Of a stretch of DNA of 64,000 nt, positions 52,596-60,561 are shown piece after piece; position 1 is the stretch's first letter; each line of letters starts with the position of its first letter. A program made the position numbers and the translations under genes. The stretch covers positions 1 through 64,000 of the forward strand of contig JBEEFW010000022.1 of NCBI GenBank assembly GCA_041166385.1, read 5' to 3'. The notes beneath the pieces were generated by a model, which saw only the letters and a list, made by a program, of their open reading frames with translations, made no database searches and was not told where the DNA came from. The DNA comes from DASUCS01 sp041166385. Its GTDB lineage: Bacteria; Actinomycetota; Acidimicrobiia; Acidimicrobiales; JACDCH01.

Positions 52596-53228
52596 TTACA
52601 GCCGACGCAGGACGGTGACGACCTTGCCGTAGATGGTGACGTCGCCGGCATCCAGCTCGATCGGCTGGAGCCTGGGGTTCGATGGGGTGAGGATGACCTT
52701 CTGGCCCTTGCGGCTGTACGTCTTCACGGTGGCCTCTTCTCCGGGGAGCCCGGCGACCACGATGTCGCCCTTGTCGGCTGTGGGCTGCACCCGGGCGACC
52801 ACGTAGTCGCCGTCGAGGATGCCGGCGCCGATCATGGAGTCGCCTCGCACGTGCAGCATGAAGAGCTCGCCATCGCCGGTGAAGTCGGAGGGCAGCGGGA
52901 GGATCTCCTCGACGTTCTCCTGTGCCAGCACGTCGGTACCGGCGGCCACATCGCCGACGAGGGGGATGTAGCGAGCCGGCCGGCGCTCGAGCGAGGCGCC
53001 GGAGTTCGGATCCCAGCGGACCTCGATGGCCCGCGGTTTCGTGGGGTCTCGCCGCAGGAACCCGAGCCGCTGGAGCGTGTTCAGGTGCGAATGCACGGTC
53101 GACGGCGACGTCAGGCCGACAGACTCGCCGATCTCGCGCACCGACGGGGGATAGCCGCGGTCGCGCATCGACTGATCGATGATCTCGAGAACCTCGCGCT
53201 GGCGGTCGGTCAGGCGGTGCTCTGTCAT
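52596..53228 (-). CDS. lexA: SOS repressor LexA
   Basis: A 210-residue LexA. The N-terminal winged helix (LTDRQREVLEIIDQSMRDRG, then GLTSPSTVHSHL) is followed by the latent S24 protease domain. The cleavage site is Ala96-Gly97 in VGDVAAG, the nucleophile is Ser131 in GDSMIGAGI and the general base is Lys169 in ATVKTY. The ATG at 53228 gives the standard N-terminus. A LexA box 15 bp upstream indicates self-repression. It is divergent from the LysM gene across a region with four operators. Confidence 0.97.
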   Translation of the reverse strand: MTEHRLTDRQREVLEIIDQSMRDRGYPPSVREIGESVGLTSPSTVHSHLNTLQRLGFLRRDPTKPRAIEVRWDPNSGASLERRPARYIPLVGDVAAGTDVLAQENVEEILPLPSDFTGDGELFMLHVRGDSMIGAGILDGDYVVARVQPTADKGDIVVAGLPGEEATVKTYSRKGQKVILTPSNPRLQPIELDAGDVTIYGKVVTVLRRL

Positions 53229-53243
53229 GGAGTTTGCTCCGAT

Positions 53244-53257
53244 CGAACGTATGTTTG
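53244..53257 (-). promoter_or_regulatory. LexA box upstream of lexA
   Basis: CGAACGTATGTTTG matches CGAAC-N4-GTTCG with one mismatch and lies just before the lexA start codon, consistent with autoregulation. Confidence 0.85.
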
Positions 53258-53287
53258 ACGAACGGTACCAAAGGGTGCTCCGCGAGG

Positions 53288-53301
53288 CAAACATCTGTTC
53301 G
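53288..53301. promoter_or_regulatory. LexA box, degenerate, in the lexA-LysM intergenic region
   Basis: CAAACATCTGTTCG matches the operator except for one base (A for G in the left arm). It is central between the two divergent genes. Confidence 0.7.
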
Positions 53302-53315
53302 TCTTTTTCTTGACC

Positions 53316-53329
53316 CGAACGGGTGTTCG
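53316..53329 (+). promoter_or_regulatory. LexA box, perfect, at the LysM gene promoter
   Basis: CGAACGGGTGTTCG is a perfect operator that directly abuts a TTGACC -35-like hexamer (53310-53315) of the LysM gene promoter. Confidence 0.88.
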
Positions 53330-53344
53330 TGGTTGAGTGGGTGG

Positions 53345-53358
53345 CGAACAGACGTTCG
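53345..53358 (+). promoter_or_regulatory. LexA box, perfect, second at the LysM gene promoter
   Basis: CGAACAGACGTTCG is a second perfect operator, 29 bp from the previous one, so the two face the same side with slightly under three helical turns between them. Confidence 0.88.
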
Positions 53359-53370
53359 TCGGTCTTCCGG

Positions 53371-53450
53371 CCTTCGGCTCACTGTCACACCCCACGACCA
53401 CCCCACCACCCGCCCTTCAGCGGCCAGTGCCTTCGGCACTGTCACACCCC
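53371..53450 (+). repeat. Duplicated CACTGTCACACCCC leader motif before the LysM gene
   Basis: CCTTCGGCTCACTGTCACACCCC-type sequence occurs at 53371-53393 and, lacking two bases, at 53430-53450. The core CTCACTGTCACACCCC of the first copy is identical to the motif in the recA leader. The copies lie between the LexA operators and the start codon, in the presumed 5' UTR. Confidence 0.75.
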
Positions 53451-53468
53451 TCAGAGAGGATGGGATCC

Positions 53469-53909
53469 ATGGTTGCCATTGCCACTGCGCCCAGCACCCC
53501 TCGCACCCGATTTCCGAGCAGACCCGTCCTGGTGGTGCTCCCCCCGGTCACCAGGCCGGGCGCTCGGATCTACCGCCGGCGCCGCCTCGCTGTGCTCGCC
53601 GCGGCGTTGAGCGTCGTGCTGATCGCCGCGCTGGCGTTGCCGCTCGCCGGTCGGAGCGCGTCGAGCGCCGTCACCACCGAACCCGCCGGCGCCGTCGTCG
53701 TGCGCCATCCGGCCGCCTACGGCGCCTCCGGGCAGTCCGTGCCGCCCCGCGCGGTGTACGTCGTCCAACCTGGCGACACCATCTGGTCGATCGCCCGCGA
53801 GCTCGATCCATCGGGTGACACGCGGGCGATGGTCGATCGCATCGTGGCGCTGAACGGCGGCGCGGCGCTCGAGCCCGGCCAACGGCTCCGGCTCACCGAC
53901 GACAACTAA
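53469..53909 (+). CDS. LysM-domain membrane protein, probable SOS cell-division inhibitor (DivS/ChiZ-like)
   Basis: A 146-residue protein with a cytoplasmic basic N-terminus, one membrane helix (about residues 40-60), and an external LysM domain at 96-142 (YVVQPGDTIWSIARELD). This is the design of Mycobacterium Rv2719c (ChiZ) and Corynebacterium DivS, which are divergent from lexA and arrest division during the SOS response. Four LexA boxes upstream agree. The second ATG (53469) is used because AGAGAGG lies 9 nt before it. It is followed closely by nrdR. Confidence 0.87.
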   Translation: MVAIATAPSTPRTRFPSRPVLVVLPPVTRPGARIYRRRRLAVLAAALSVVLIAALALPLAGRSASSAVTTEPAGAVVVRHPAAYGASGQSVPPRAVYVVQPGDTIWSIARELDPSGDTRAMVDRIVALNGGAALEPGQRLRLTDDN

Positions 53910-53912
53910 CCT
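53907..53912 (+). promoter_or_regulatory. Leaderless-type -10 box of nrdR
   Basis: TAACCT overlaps the stop codon of the LysM gene and lies 8 nt before the nrdR GTG. Confidence 0.5.
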
Positions 53913-53920
53913 CGGACGCG

Positions 53921-54391
53921 GTGCGGTGCCCCGTCTGCTCGAGCCTCGATGACCGCGTCATCGATTCGCGGACTGCCGACGACGGCAGCACGATTCGCCG
54001 CCGGCGCGAGTGCGCGAGCTGCGGCCGGCGGTTCACGACCTACGAGCGGATCGACGAGGTGCCGGTCGTGGTCGTGAAGCGGTCAGGAGAGCGCGAGCCC
54101 TTCGATCGCATGAAGATCGTGGTCGGCCTTCGGGCCGCCGCGAAGTCGCGACCGCTGTCCGACGATCAGCTCGAGGCCGTGGCGGCCGACGTCGACGACC
54201 AGTTGCGGCTGGCGGGGGCGGGGGACGTCCCGAGCGAGCGCATCGGGCTGCTCGTGCTCGATCATCTCCGCGACCTCGATCACGTCGCCTACATGCGATT
54301 TGCCAGCGTCTACAAGGGCTTCGACGACGCCGCCGACTTCGAACGTGAGATCACGCTGCTCACGAAGGAGACGGCCCCGAAGCATCGCTGA
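53921..54391 (+). CDS. nrdR: Transcriptional repressor NrdR
   Basis: A 156-residue ATP/dATP-sensing repressor of ribonucleotide reductase genes. Zinc ribbon Cys are at positions 3, 6, 31 and 34 (RCPVCSS and CASCGRRF), followed by the ATP-cone domain (VVVVKRSGEREPFDRMKI). The GTG at 53921 gives the invariant MRCPxC start. The 3' end overlaps the convergent RibD-like gene by 32 bp. The presumed target, nrdJ, begins 3.4 kb downstream. Confidence 0.96.
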   Translation: MRCPVCSSLDDRVIDSRTADDGSTIRRRRECASCGRRFTTYERIDEVPVVVVKRSGEREPFDRMKIVVGLRAAAKSRPLSDDQLEAVAADVDDQLRLAGAGDVPSERIGLLVLDHLRDLDHVAYMRFASVYKGFDDAADFEREITLLTKETAPKHR

Positions 54392-55070
54392 GGCGGACGT
54401 ACCGCAGGAAGAGGTAGTCCTCGTCCTGCAAGATGTGTCGAAGTTGCATCAGCTCCGGCTGGGCGGGCGTCGGGCCGTGCGCGAGTCGGGCCGAGTCGCC
54501 ACTGGCGAGGAGCGGGGCCACGCTGACACAGAGCTCGTCGACGAGCCCTTCGGCGATCAGCTGACCATTGAGCGACGGCCCGCCCTCGCACACGATGACT
54601 CCGGACAAGGCGCTCACCGCGGCGCGCACGTCCACCCTGGTGTCGCCGGCGACGACGATGTCGGCCACGGGCTCGAGCGCGGCGCGGCGGTCCGGATCGG
54701 CATTGGCCGCCGTGATCACGATCGGGCGATAGCCATCGGAGAACACGCGTGCGTCGGGTGCGAGGTCGAGCGAGCCCGTCACGATCGCCAGACGGGCATC
54801 GCCTTTGGGCGGTCCGTAGTTCTCGGCGCGCACCGTGCCGGCACCCACGAGGATCACGTCGGCAAGGGCGCGAATCGCCGCGAACACGGCCTTGTCGGCC
54901 GGCCCGCCGAACCCGCCGGAGCGCCCTTCGATCGCCGTGGCGCCGTCGAGGGTGGCGATCATGTTGACGAGCAGCCACCGTGACCGTGAGCGGTTCTCGC
55001 TCGCGTAACACGGCCCTGGATCGACGTCGTCGAGAGAGATGGGGAACAGCTGGCGCACGGGTGGCAGCAT
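54360..55070 (-). CDS. RibD C-terminal-like (dihydrofolate/pyrimidine) reductase family protein
   Basis: A 236-residue NADPH-dependent reductase of the RibD-C/DHFR-like fold. Signatures are WLLVNMIATLDGATAIEGRS near the N-terminus, DVILVGAGTVRAENYGPP in the middle and VIVCEGGPSLNGQLIAEGLVDE toward the end. Mycobacterium Rv2671 is of this type and can replace dihydrofolate reductase. The ATG at 55070 is only 6 bp from the divergent molybdoenzyme start, so control regions must overlap. Confidence 0.87.
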   Translation of the reverse strand: MLPPVRQLFPISLDDVDPGPCYASENRSRSRWLLVNMIATLDGATAIEGRSGGFGGPADKAVFAAIRALADVILVGAGTVRAENYGPPKGDARLAIVTGSLDLAPDARVFSDGYRPIVITAANADPDRRAALEPVADIVVAGDTRVDVRAAVSALSGVIVCEGGPSLNGQLIAEGLVDELCVSVAPLLASGDSARLAHGPTPAQPELMQLRHILQDEDYLFLRYVRLSDASGPSPS

Positions 55071-55076
55071 GTCACC

Positions 55077-57329
55077 GTGGCAATCACTGACGAGGGCGAA
55101 ACTCGCACGGCCATCAGGACGTGCCCGCTGTGCGAGGCCGGGTGTGGGCTCGAGATCACGTTGCGGGGCGACGACGTCGTGCGGATCCGCGGTGATCGCG
55201 ACGACGTGTTCAGTCACGGGTTCATCTGTCCGAAAGGCTCGACGCTCAAGCAGCTGCGGGAGGACCCCGACCGTGTCCGCACGCCGCTGATCAAGCGCGA
55301 CGGTCAGTTCGTCGAGGCGACCTACGACGAGGCGTTTCACGAGATCGAGCAACGGCTTCTCCCGATCCTCGAGGCGCACGGCCGCGACAGCGCGGCGATC
55401 TACATCGGCAACCCGACAGCGCACAACCTCGGCGCGCAGCTCTACGGTCGCTTTGTCATCCGCGCGCTCGGGTCGGGCAACATGTTCTCCGCCAGCACGG
55501 TGGACCAGCGACCGAAGGAGATCAGCGCCGCGCTGATGTTCGGCGGTGGGCTCACGATCCCGGTGCCCGACGTCGACCGCACCGACTACCTGCTCATGTT
55601 GGGCGCGAATCCGTACGCGTCGAACGGGAGCCTTGCCACCGCGCCCGACTGGCCTGGTCGCATCGAGGCGATGCGGGCGCGTGGCGGCCGACTTGTCGTC
55701 GTCGACCCGCGCCGCAGCCGGACCGCCGAAGAGGCCGATGAGCACTTGTTCATCCGCCCTGGCACCGACGCGTTCTTCCTGATGGCGATCGTGCAGACGT
55801 TGTTCTCCGACGGATTGGTCACGGCCGAGCGCCTGGGTGTCCTGCACGAGTACATCACCGGTCTCGACGAGGTCGAGCGCTTGAGCAAGGCGTACACGCC
55901 TGAGGCGGTGGCACCGATCACGGGCATCGACGCGAGCACGATTCGCCGCATCGCCCATGAGCTCGCGGCTGCGCCGACGGCCTGCGTCTACGGGCGGATC
56001 GGTACATGCACGCAGGAGTTCGGCACGATCGCGAGCTGGCTCGTCGACGTCATCAACATCGGCACCGGCAACCTCGATCGTCCTGGTGGCGCGATGTTCA
56101 CGAAGGCCGCCGCCGGCGCATCGAACACGCGCGGCACACCGCGCTACGGACGCGGGTTGCGACTCGGCCGGCGCAAGAGTCGCGTCCGCGGCCTGCCCGA
56201 ATCGATGGGGGAGCTGCCCGCGGTGGTACTGGCGGAGGAGATCGAAACGGAAGGCGACGGGCAGGTCCGCGCGCTCATCACGATGGCGGGCAATCCCGTG
56301 TGCTCGATTCCCAATGGCGGTGGCCGGCTCGACCGAGCGCTCGACACGCTCGAGTTCATGGTGTCGGTCGACATCTACGTCAACGACACCACGCGGCATG
56401 CGGATGTGATCCTGCCCGTGCCCGATCCGCTGTCGAAGTCGCACTACGACCTCGCGTTGTTGCAGCTCGGTGTGCGCAACGTCTCGAACTACTCACCCGC
56501 GGTCTTGCCCCTGCCGGAAGGAGTGCCCGACGAGTGGGAGGTCCTCGCTCGACTCGCGCTCGTGCTGCAGGGAATGGGTGCCGACGCCGACCCGACGGTT
56601 GTCGACGATCTCGCGATCCGCACGCTGGTCGAGCACGCGGTCGCCGACGAGACCAGCTCGGTGCACGGCCGCGACGTCGACGATGTCATCGCTGACCTCG
56701 CGCCCCGCACCGGTCCCGAGCGCATCCTCGACTTCATGTTGCGCACCGGGCCGTACGCGCTGACGCTCGACGATCTCATCGCCCACCCGCACGGGATCGA
56801 TCTCGGCCCGCTCGAAGCCCGCCTGCCTGATGTGCTGCGCACGCCGAGCGGGATGATCGAGATCGCCCCCGAGCCGATCGTCGCGGATGTCGCGCGGCTC
56901 GACGGTGCGTTGGACGCGCGTGGTGCCAACGGCAATGGAGGGTTCGTGCTCATCGGACGCCGTGACCTGCGCTCGAACAACTCGTGGATGCACAACCTCA
57001 CGGTGCTGGTGAAGGGCAAACCCCGCTGCACGCTGCACCTGCATCCGGACGACGCCGCCCGCCTCGGGCTCGAGACGGGCGCGGTGGCCGAGGTGCGGTC
57101 GCGGACGGGCACGGTCGCCGTACCGGTCGAGGTGACGGACGGGATCATGCCGGGCGTCGTGAGCATCCCGCACGGCTGGGGCCACGATCTCGAGGGCGTG
57201 CAACTGTCGGTCGCCGCCACCACCGCGGCCGGGGTGAACAGCAACCTGCTGGCGGACGAGGGGCTGTTCGACGCCCTTTCGGGCAATGCCGTGCTCAATG
57301 GCATCCCCGTCGAAGTGACTGCCCGGTAA
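55077..57329 (+). CDS. Molybdopterin oxidoreductase (formate dehydrogenase/nitrate reductase-like)
   Basis: A 750-residue cytoplasmic DMSO-reductase-family enzyme. The N-terminal 4Fe-4S cluster Cys are at 16, 19, 23 and 51 (CPLCEAGC and FICPKG). The bis-MGD binding domains follow, with LMLGANPYASNG, VVVDPRRSRTAEEAD and the C-terminal GFVLIGRRDLRSNNSWMHN. No Cys or selenocysteine is evident at the usual metal-ligand site, where the sequence reads STVDQRPK. No twin-arginine signal and no partner subunit gene are present. Substrate unknown. It stands alone between the RibD-like gene and nrdJ. Confidence 0.9.
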   Translation: MAITDEGETRTAIRTCPLCEAGCGLEITLRGDDVVRIRGDRDDVFSHGFICPKGSTLKQLREDPDRVRTPLIKRDGQFVEATYDEAFHEIEQRLLPILEAHGRDSAAIYIGNPTAHNLGAQLYGRFVIRALGSGNMFSASTVDQRPKEISAALMFGGGLTIPVPDVDRTDYLLMLGANPYASNGSLATAPDWPGRIEAMRARGGRLVVVDPRRSRTAEEADEHLFIRPGTDAFFLMAIVQTLFSDGLVTAERLGVLHEYITGLDEVERLSKAYTPEAVAPITGIDASTIRRIAHELAAAPTACVYGRIGTCTQEFGTIASWLVDVINIGTGNLDRPGGAMFTKAAAGASNTRGTPRYGRGLRLGRRKSRVRGLPESMGELPAVVLAEEIETEGDGQVRALITMAGNPVCSIPNGGGRLDRALDTLEFMVSVDIYVNDTTRHADVILPVPDPLSKSHYDLALLQLGVRNVSNYSPAVLPLPEGVPDEWEVLARLALVLQGMGADADPTVVDDLAIRTLVEHAVADETSSVHGRDVDDVIADLAPRTGPERILDFMLRTGPYALTLDDLIAHPHGIDLGPLEARLPDVLRTPSGMIEIAPEPIVADVARLDGALDARGANGNGGFVLIGRRDLRSNNSWMHNLTVLVKGKPRCTLHLHPDDAARLGLETGAVAEVRSRTGTVAVPVEVTDGIMPGVVSIPHGWGHDLEGVQLSVAATTAAGVNSNLLADEGLFDALSGNAVLNGIPVEVTAR

Positions 57330-57577
57330 CTTCCACAGGGTCGTGGCCGTCGTCCACGCGGAATTCACACCGTTGTGCCTCTTCCCGTCCACAGGGCTCC
57401 TTTCATAGGGTGCACACGTCGAACCGGGGGGCCAACGAGCAACGCGAAGGTGCGGATGGTGGAACTCGTCTGCGTCTTCAGGTGGGTGGACAACTTCTTT
57501 GAGGCTGTGCGGAGGCTCTGCGGTGTGCAAACCTTCGCGAACGGCCTCTGACCTGCACCTTCGCGTTGCCGCCTCCG
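57330..57577. other. Non-coding region upstream of nrdJ with DnaA-box-like sites and a long inverted repeat
   Basis: No gene fits here. Four sites resemble the high-GC DnaA box TTGTCCACA: 57329-57337, 57350-57358, 57385-57393 and, on the minus strand, 57485-57493 (TTGTCCACC, 8 of 9). The perfect 15-nt arms GCAACGCGAAGGTGC (57439-57453) and its complement (57555-57569) are 101 nt apart. The right arm ends 9 bp before the -35 box of the nrdJ promoter. Confidence 0.55.
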
Positions 57578-57607
57578 TTGACAGGGGCGAAACGACAGTG
57601 CTGTAAT
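57578..57607 (+). promoter_or_regulatory. nrdJ promoter
   Basis: TTGACA (57578-57583) and TGTAAT (57602-57607) have an 18-nt spacer. The imperfect palindrome ACAGTGCTGT overlaps the -10 and could be an NrdR or other operator, though it is not a clear match to the known NrdR box. Confidence 0.65.
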
Positions 57608-57609
57608 CT

Positions 57610-57744
57610 CATCCACGTCATTTGGCACATGTTGTGCCCTCAGCGGGACCGGGGGGCCGGTCGACCACGACATCTTGTGGTCGCCAAGGGGGCACAAAAC
57701 GTCCAGGCGGAACGTTGACCAAACGCAGCATTTGAGGAGACCCA
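57610..57744 (+). promoter_or_regulatory. Structured 5' leader of nrdJ
   Basis: The leader is about 130 nt. It contains hairpin GGCACA-TGT-TGTGCC (57624-57638) and a 7-bp stem CGACCAC/GTGGTCG (57662-57683). A strong GAGGAGA ribosome binding site follows at 57734-57740. I see no B12-box, so it is not called a cobalamin riboswitch. Confidence 0.5.
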
Positions 57745-60561
57745 ATGGCAATAGCCCCAGAGCAGGCCGGCATCGGCATCCGCCGGCACTTCACCACCGA
57801 GGGCGTACACCCCTACGACGAGATCGAGTGGGAGCGCCGTGATGCCCGCATCACGAACTACCGGGATCAATCGGTGGCGTTCGAACAGCTCGGGGTCGAG
57901 ATCCCCGTCGGGTGGTCGCTCAACGCCACCAACATCCTCGCCCAGAAGTACTTCCGGGGCACCGTCGGCACCCCCGAGCGCGAGTGGTCGCTCAAGCAGG
58001 TGGCCGACCGGGTCGTCGACACGATCACGAAGTGGGGGGTCGACGGCGGCTACTTCACCGATGATCGCGAGGCAGCGGCGTTCAGCGACGAGCTGAAGCA
58101 TCTGATCATCACGCAGAAGGCGGCGTTCAACAGCCCGGTGTGGTTCAACATCGGCGTGGCCGGTGTGCCGCAGCAAGCGTCGGCCTGCTTCATCCTCTCC
58201 GTCGACGACACCATGGATTCGATCCTGAACTGGTACGTCGAGGAGGGCACGATCTTCAAGGGCGGCTCCGGCGCCGGCATCAACCTCTCCAAGATCCGTT
58301 CCTCGGCCGAGCTGCTGAAGGGTGGGGGCACGGCGTCGGGTCCGGTGAGTTTCATGCGCGGGGCCGATGCGTCGGCCGGCACGATCAAGTCGGGTGGCAA
58401 GACCCGGCGCGCCGCCAAGATGGTGATTCTCGATGTCGATCATCCCGATGTCGAGGAGTTCATCTGGTGCAAGGCCAGGGAAGAACGCAAGGCGCGCGTG
58501 CTGCGCGATGCCGGCTTCGACATGGATCTCGACGGCGCCGACAGCCACTCCACGCAGTACCAGAACGCGAACAACTCGGTGCGCGTCACCGACGAGTTCA
58601 TGCAGGCCGTCGTCGACGACGCCGACTGGCATCTCCGAGCGGTGAAGTCCGGCGAGATCCTGAAGACGATCAGGGCGCGCGAGCTGATGCGGCAGATCTC
58701 GATGGCCACATGGGAGTGCGCCGATCCGGGCATGCAGTTCGACACCACCATCAACCGGTGGCACACCGCACACAACACGGGTCGCATCAACGGCTCGAAC
58801 CCGTGCTCGGAGTACATGCACCTCGACAACTCCGCGTGCAACCTCGCGAGCATCAACCTGTTGCGGTTCCTCGGCACGAGCGACGACTTCGATGTCGACG
58901 GGTTCAAGGCCGCCGTCGACGTCGTGTTCACCGCGCAGGAGATCCTCGTCGGCAACGCCGACTACCCGACCGAGTCGATCGCGGCCACGAGTCGCCGGTT
59001 CCGCCAGTTGGGCATCGGCTACGCCAACCTCGGCGCGCTGCTCATGGCTCTGGGGCTGGCGTACGACTCCGATGCTGGGCGGGCGTGGGCAGCGGCGATC
59101 ACCGCGCTGCTCACCGGGCATGCCTACGAGGTGTCGGCGCGGACCGCGGCCCGCATGGGACCGTTCGCCGGCTACGCCGAGAACAGCGAGCACATGCTCC
59201 GCGTCCTCGACATGCATCGCCAAGAGGCGGCGCACATCGACGAAGAGCTCGTGCCCGCCGAGGTGCTGTCGGCCGCCCAGCAAGCGTGGGACAACGCGTG
59301 CGACCTGGGCAACACGTTTGGTGTGCGCAACTCGCAGGCGTCCGTCTTGGCGCCTACGGGAACGATCGGTCTGCTGATGGACTGCGACACCACGGGCATC
59401 GAGCCAGACCTCGGGCTCGTCAAGATGAAGAAGCTCGTGGGTGGCGGCACGATGTCGATCGTCAACCAGACGATCCCGCGCGCGTTGACGCGGCTCGGCT
59501 ACACCGACGTGCAGATCGACGAGATCATCGCCTACATCGCCGAGCAGAAGTCGATCCTCGGCGCGCCGCACCTGGCAGCCGAGCACGTCTCGGTGTTCGC
59601 CTGCTCGATGGGCGACAACACCATCCACTACTCCGGTCACGTCCGGATGATGGGGGCGGTGCAGCCGTTCATCAGCGGTGCGATCTCGAAAACCGTCAAC
59701 ATGCCGGAAGACGCGACCGTCGAGGATGTCGAGCAGCTGCACATCGATGCATGGCAGCTCGGCCTCAAGGCCGTCGCCATCTACCGCGACAACTGCAAGG
59801 TGGCGCAGCCGCTGTCGACGGTGAAGAAGGAAGCCGAGAAGGCCGGGGCATCCGATGCCGCCGAGGCCGCGGGCGTGGTGGTCGAGCGCATCGTCGAGAA
59901 GATCGTCACGATCAAGGAACCGGTCCGCGAGAAGCTGCCGCGCAGCCGCACGTCGCGCACGTTCGACTTCCGTCTGGCCGACTGCAAGGGCTTCGTCACG
60001 ATCGCCGAGTACGACGATGGGCGTCCGGGTGAGATCTTCATCCGTATCTCGAAGCAGGGTTCGACCCTCGCCGGGATCATGGACGCGTTCGCGATCTCGG
60101 TGAGCTACGGCCTCCAGTACGGCGTGCCGTTGCGGGCCTACGTCGAGACGTTCACCAACACCCGGTTCGAGCCCGCAGGCATGACCGACGATCCCGACAT
60201 CCGGTTCGCGTCCAGCCTGATCGACTACATCTTCCGCCGGCTGGCGGTGGAGTACCTCACCTTCGAAGAGCGACAGGAGCTCAACGTCCTCACGACGGGC
60301 GAGCGCACGCAGCCGACGTTGCCGGGTGTCGAAGAGTCGGTCATCGAGACGGTGCAAGGGTCGGAGATCGCGGCCGATCCGCCGTCGGTCGAATCGGCCA
60401 TGACGCTCCTCGACCTCACGAAGGCCACGCCGTCGGCCACGGTGGCGCCCAAGGCGGCGCACTCCGACGCGCCGTACTGCATGCAGTGTGGTGTGCAGAT
60501 GCAGCGGGCCGGCTCGTGCCACGCCTGCCCGAGCTGTGGCAGCACGAGCGGATGCAGCTGA
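57745..60561 (+). CDS. nrdJ: Class II (adenosylcobalamin-dependent) ribonucleoside-diphosphate reductase
   Basis: A 938-residue oxygen-independent ribonucleotide reductase that makes dNTP precursors. It carries a core-barrel cysteine segment in QASACFILSVDD, the NPCSEYMHLDNSACNLAS active-site loop, and the APTGTIGLLMDCDTTGIEP segment. The C-terminus has a Cys-rich redox/zinc tail (YCMQCGVQMQRAGSCHACPSCGS). No class I genes are in the window. The ATG at 57745 follows GAGGAGA by 4 nt. It sits downstream of nrdR and a long structured leader. Confidence 0.97.
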   Translation: MAIAPEQAGIGIRRHFTTEGVHPYDEIEWERRDARITNYRDQSVAFEQLGVEIPVGWSLNATNILAQKYFRGTVGTPEREWSLKQVADRVVDTITKWGVDGGYFTDDREAAAFSDELKHLIITQKAAFNSPVWFNIGVAGVPQQASACFILSVDDTMDSILNWYVEEGTIFKGGSGAGINLSKIRSSAELLKGGGTASGPVSFMRGADASAGTIKSGGKTRRAAKMVILDVDHPDVEEFIWCKAREERKARVLRDAGFDMDLDGADSHSTQYQNANNSVRVTDEFMQAVVDDADWHLRAVKSGEILKTIRARELMRQISMATWECADPGMQFDTTINRWHTAHNTGRINGSNPCSEYMHLDNSACNLASINLLRFLGTSDDFDVDGFKAAVDVVFTAQEILVGNADYPTESIAATSRRFRQLGIGYANLGALLMALGLAYDSDAGRAWAAAITALLTGHAYEVSARTAARMGPFAGYAENSEHMLRVLDMHRQEAAHIDEELVPAEVLSAAQQAWDNACDLGNTFGVRNSQASVLAPTGTIGLLMDCDTTGIEPDLGLVKMKKLVGGGTMSIVNQTIPRALTRLGYTDVQIDEIIAYIAEQKSILGAPHLAAEHVSVFACSMGDNTIHYSGHVRMMGAVQPFISGAISKTVNMPEDATVEDVEQLHIDAWQLGLKAVAIYRDNCKVAQPLSTVKKEAEKAGASDAAEAAGVVVERIVEKIVTIKEPVREKLPRSRTSRTFDFRLADCKGFVTIAEYDDGRPGEIFIRISKQGSTLAGIMDAFAISVSYGLQYGVPLRAYVETFTNTRFEPAGMTDDPDIRFASSLIDYIFRRLAVEYLTFEERQELNVLTTGERTQPTLPGVEESVIETVQGSEIAADPPSVESAMTLLDLTKATPSATVAPKAAHSDAPYCMQCGVQMQRAGSCHACPSCGSTSGCS

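Noticed and set aside
57610..57744. Cobalamin riboswitch before the B12-dependent reductase gene
   Set aside because: No B12-box (GCCACTG) or matching architecture is visible; only simple hairpins.
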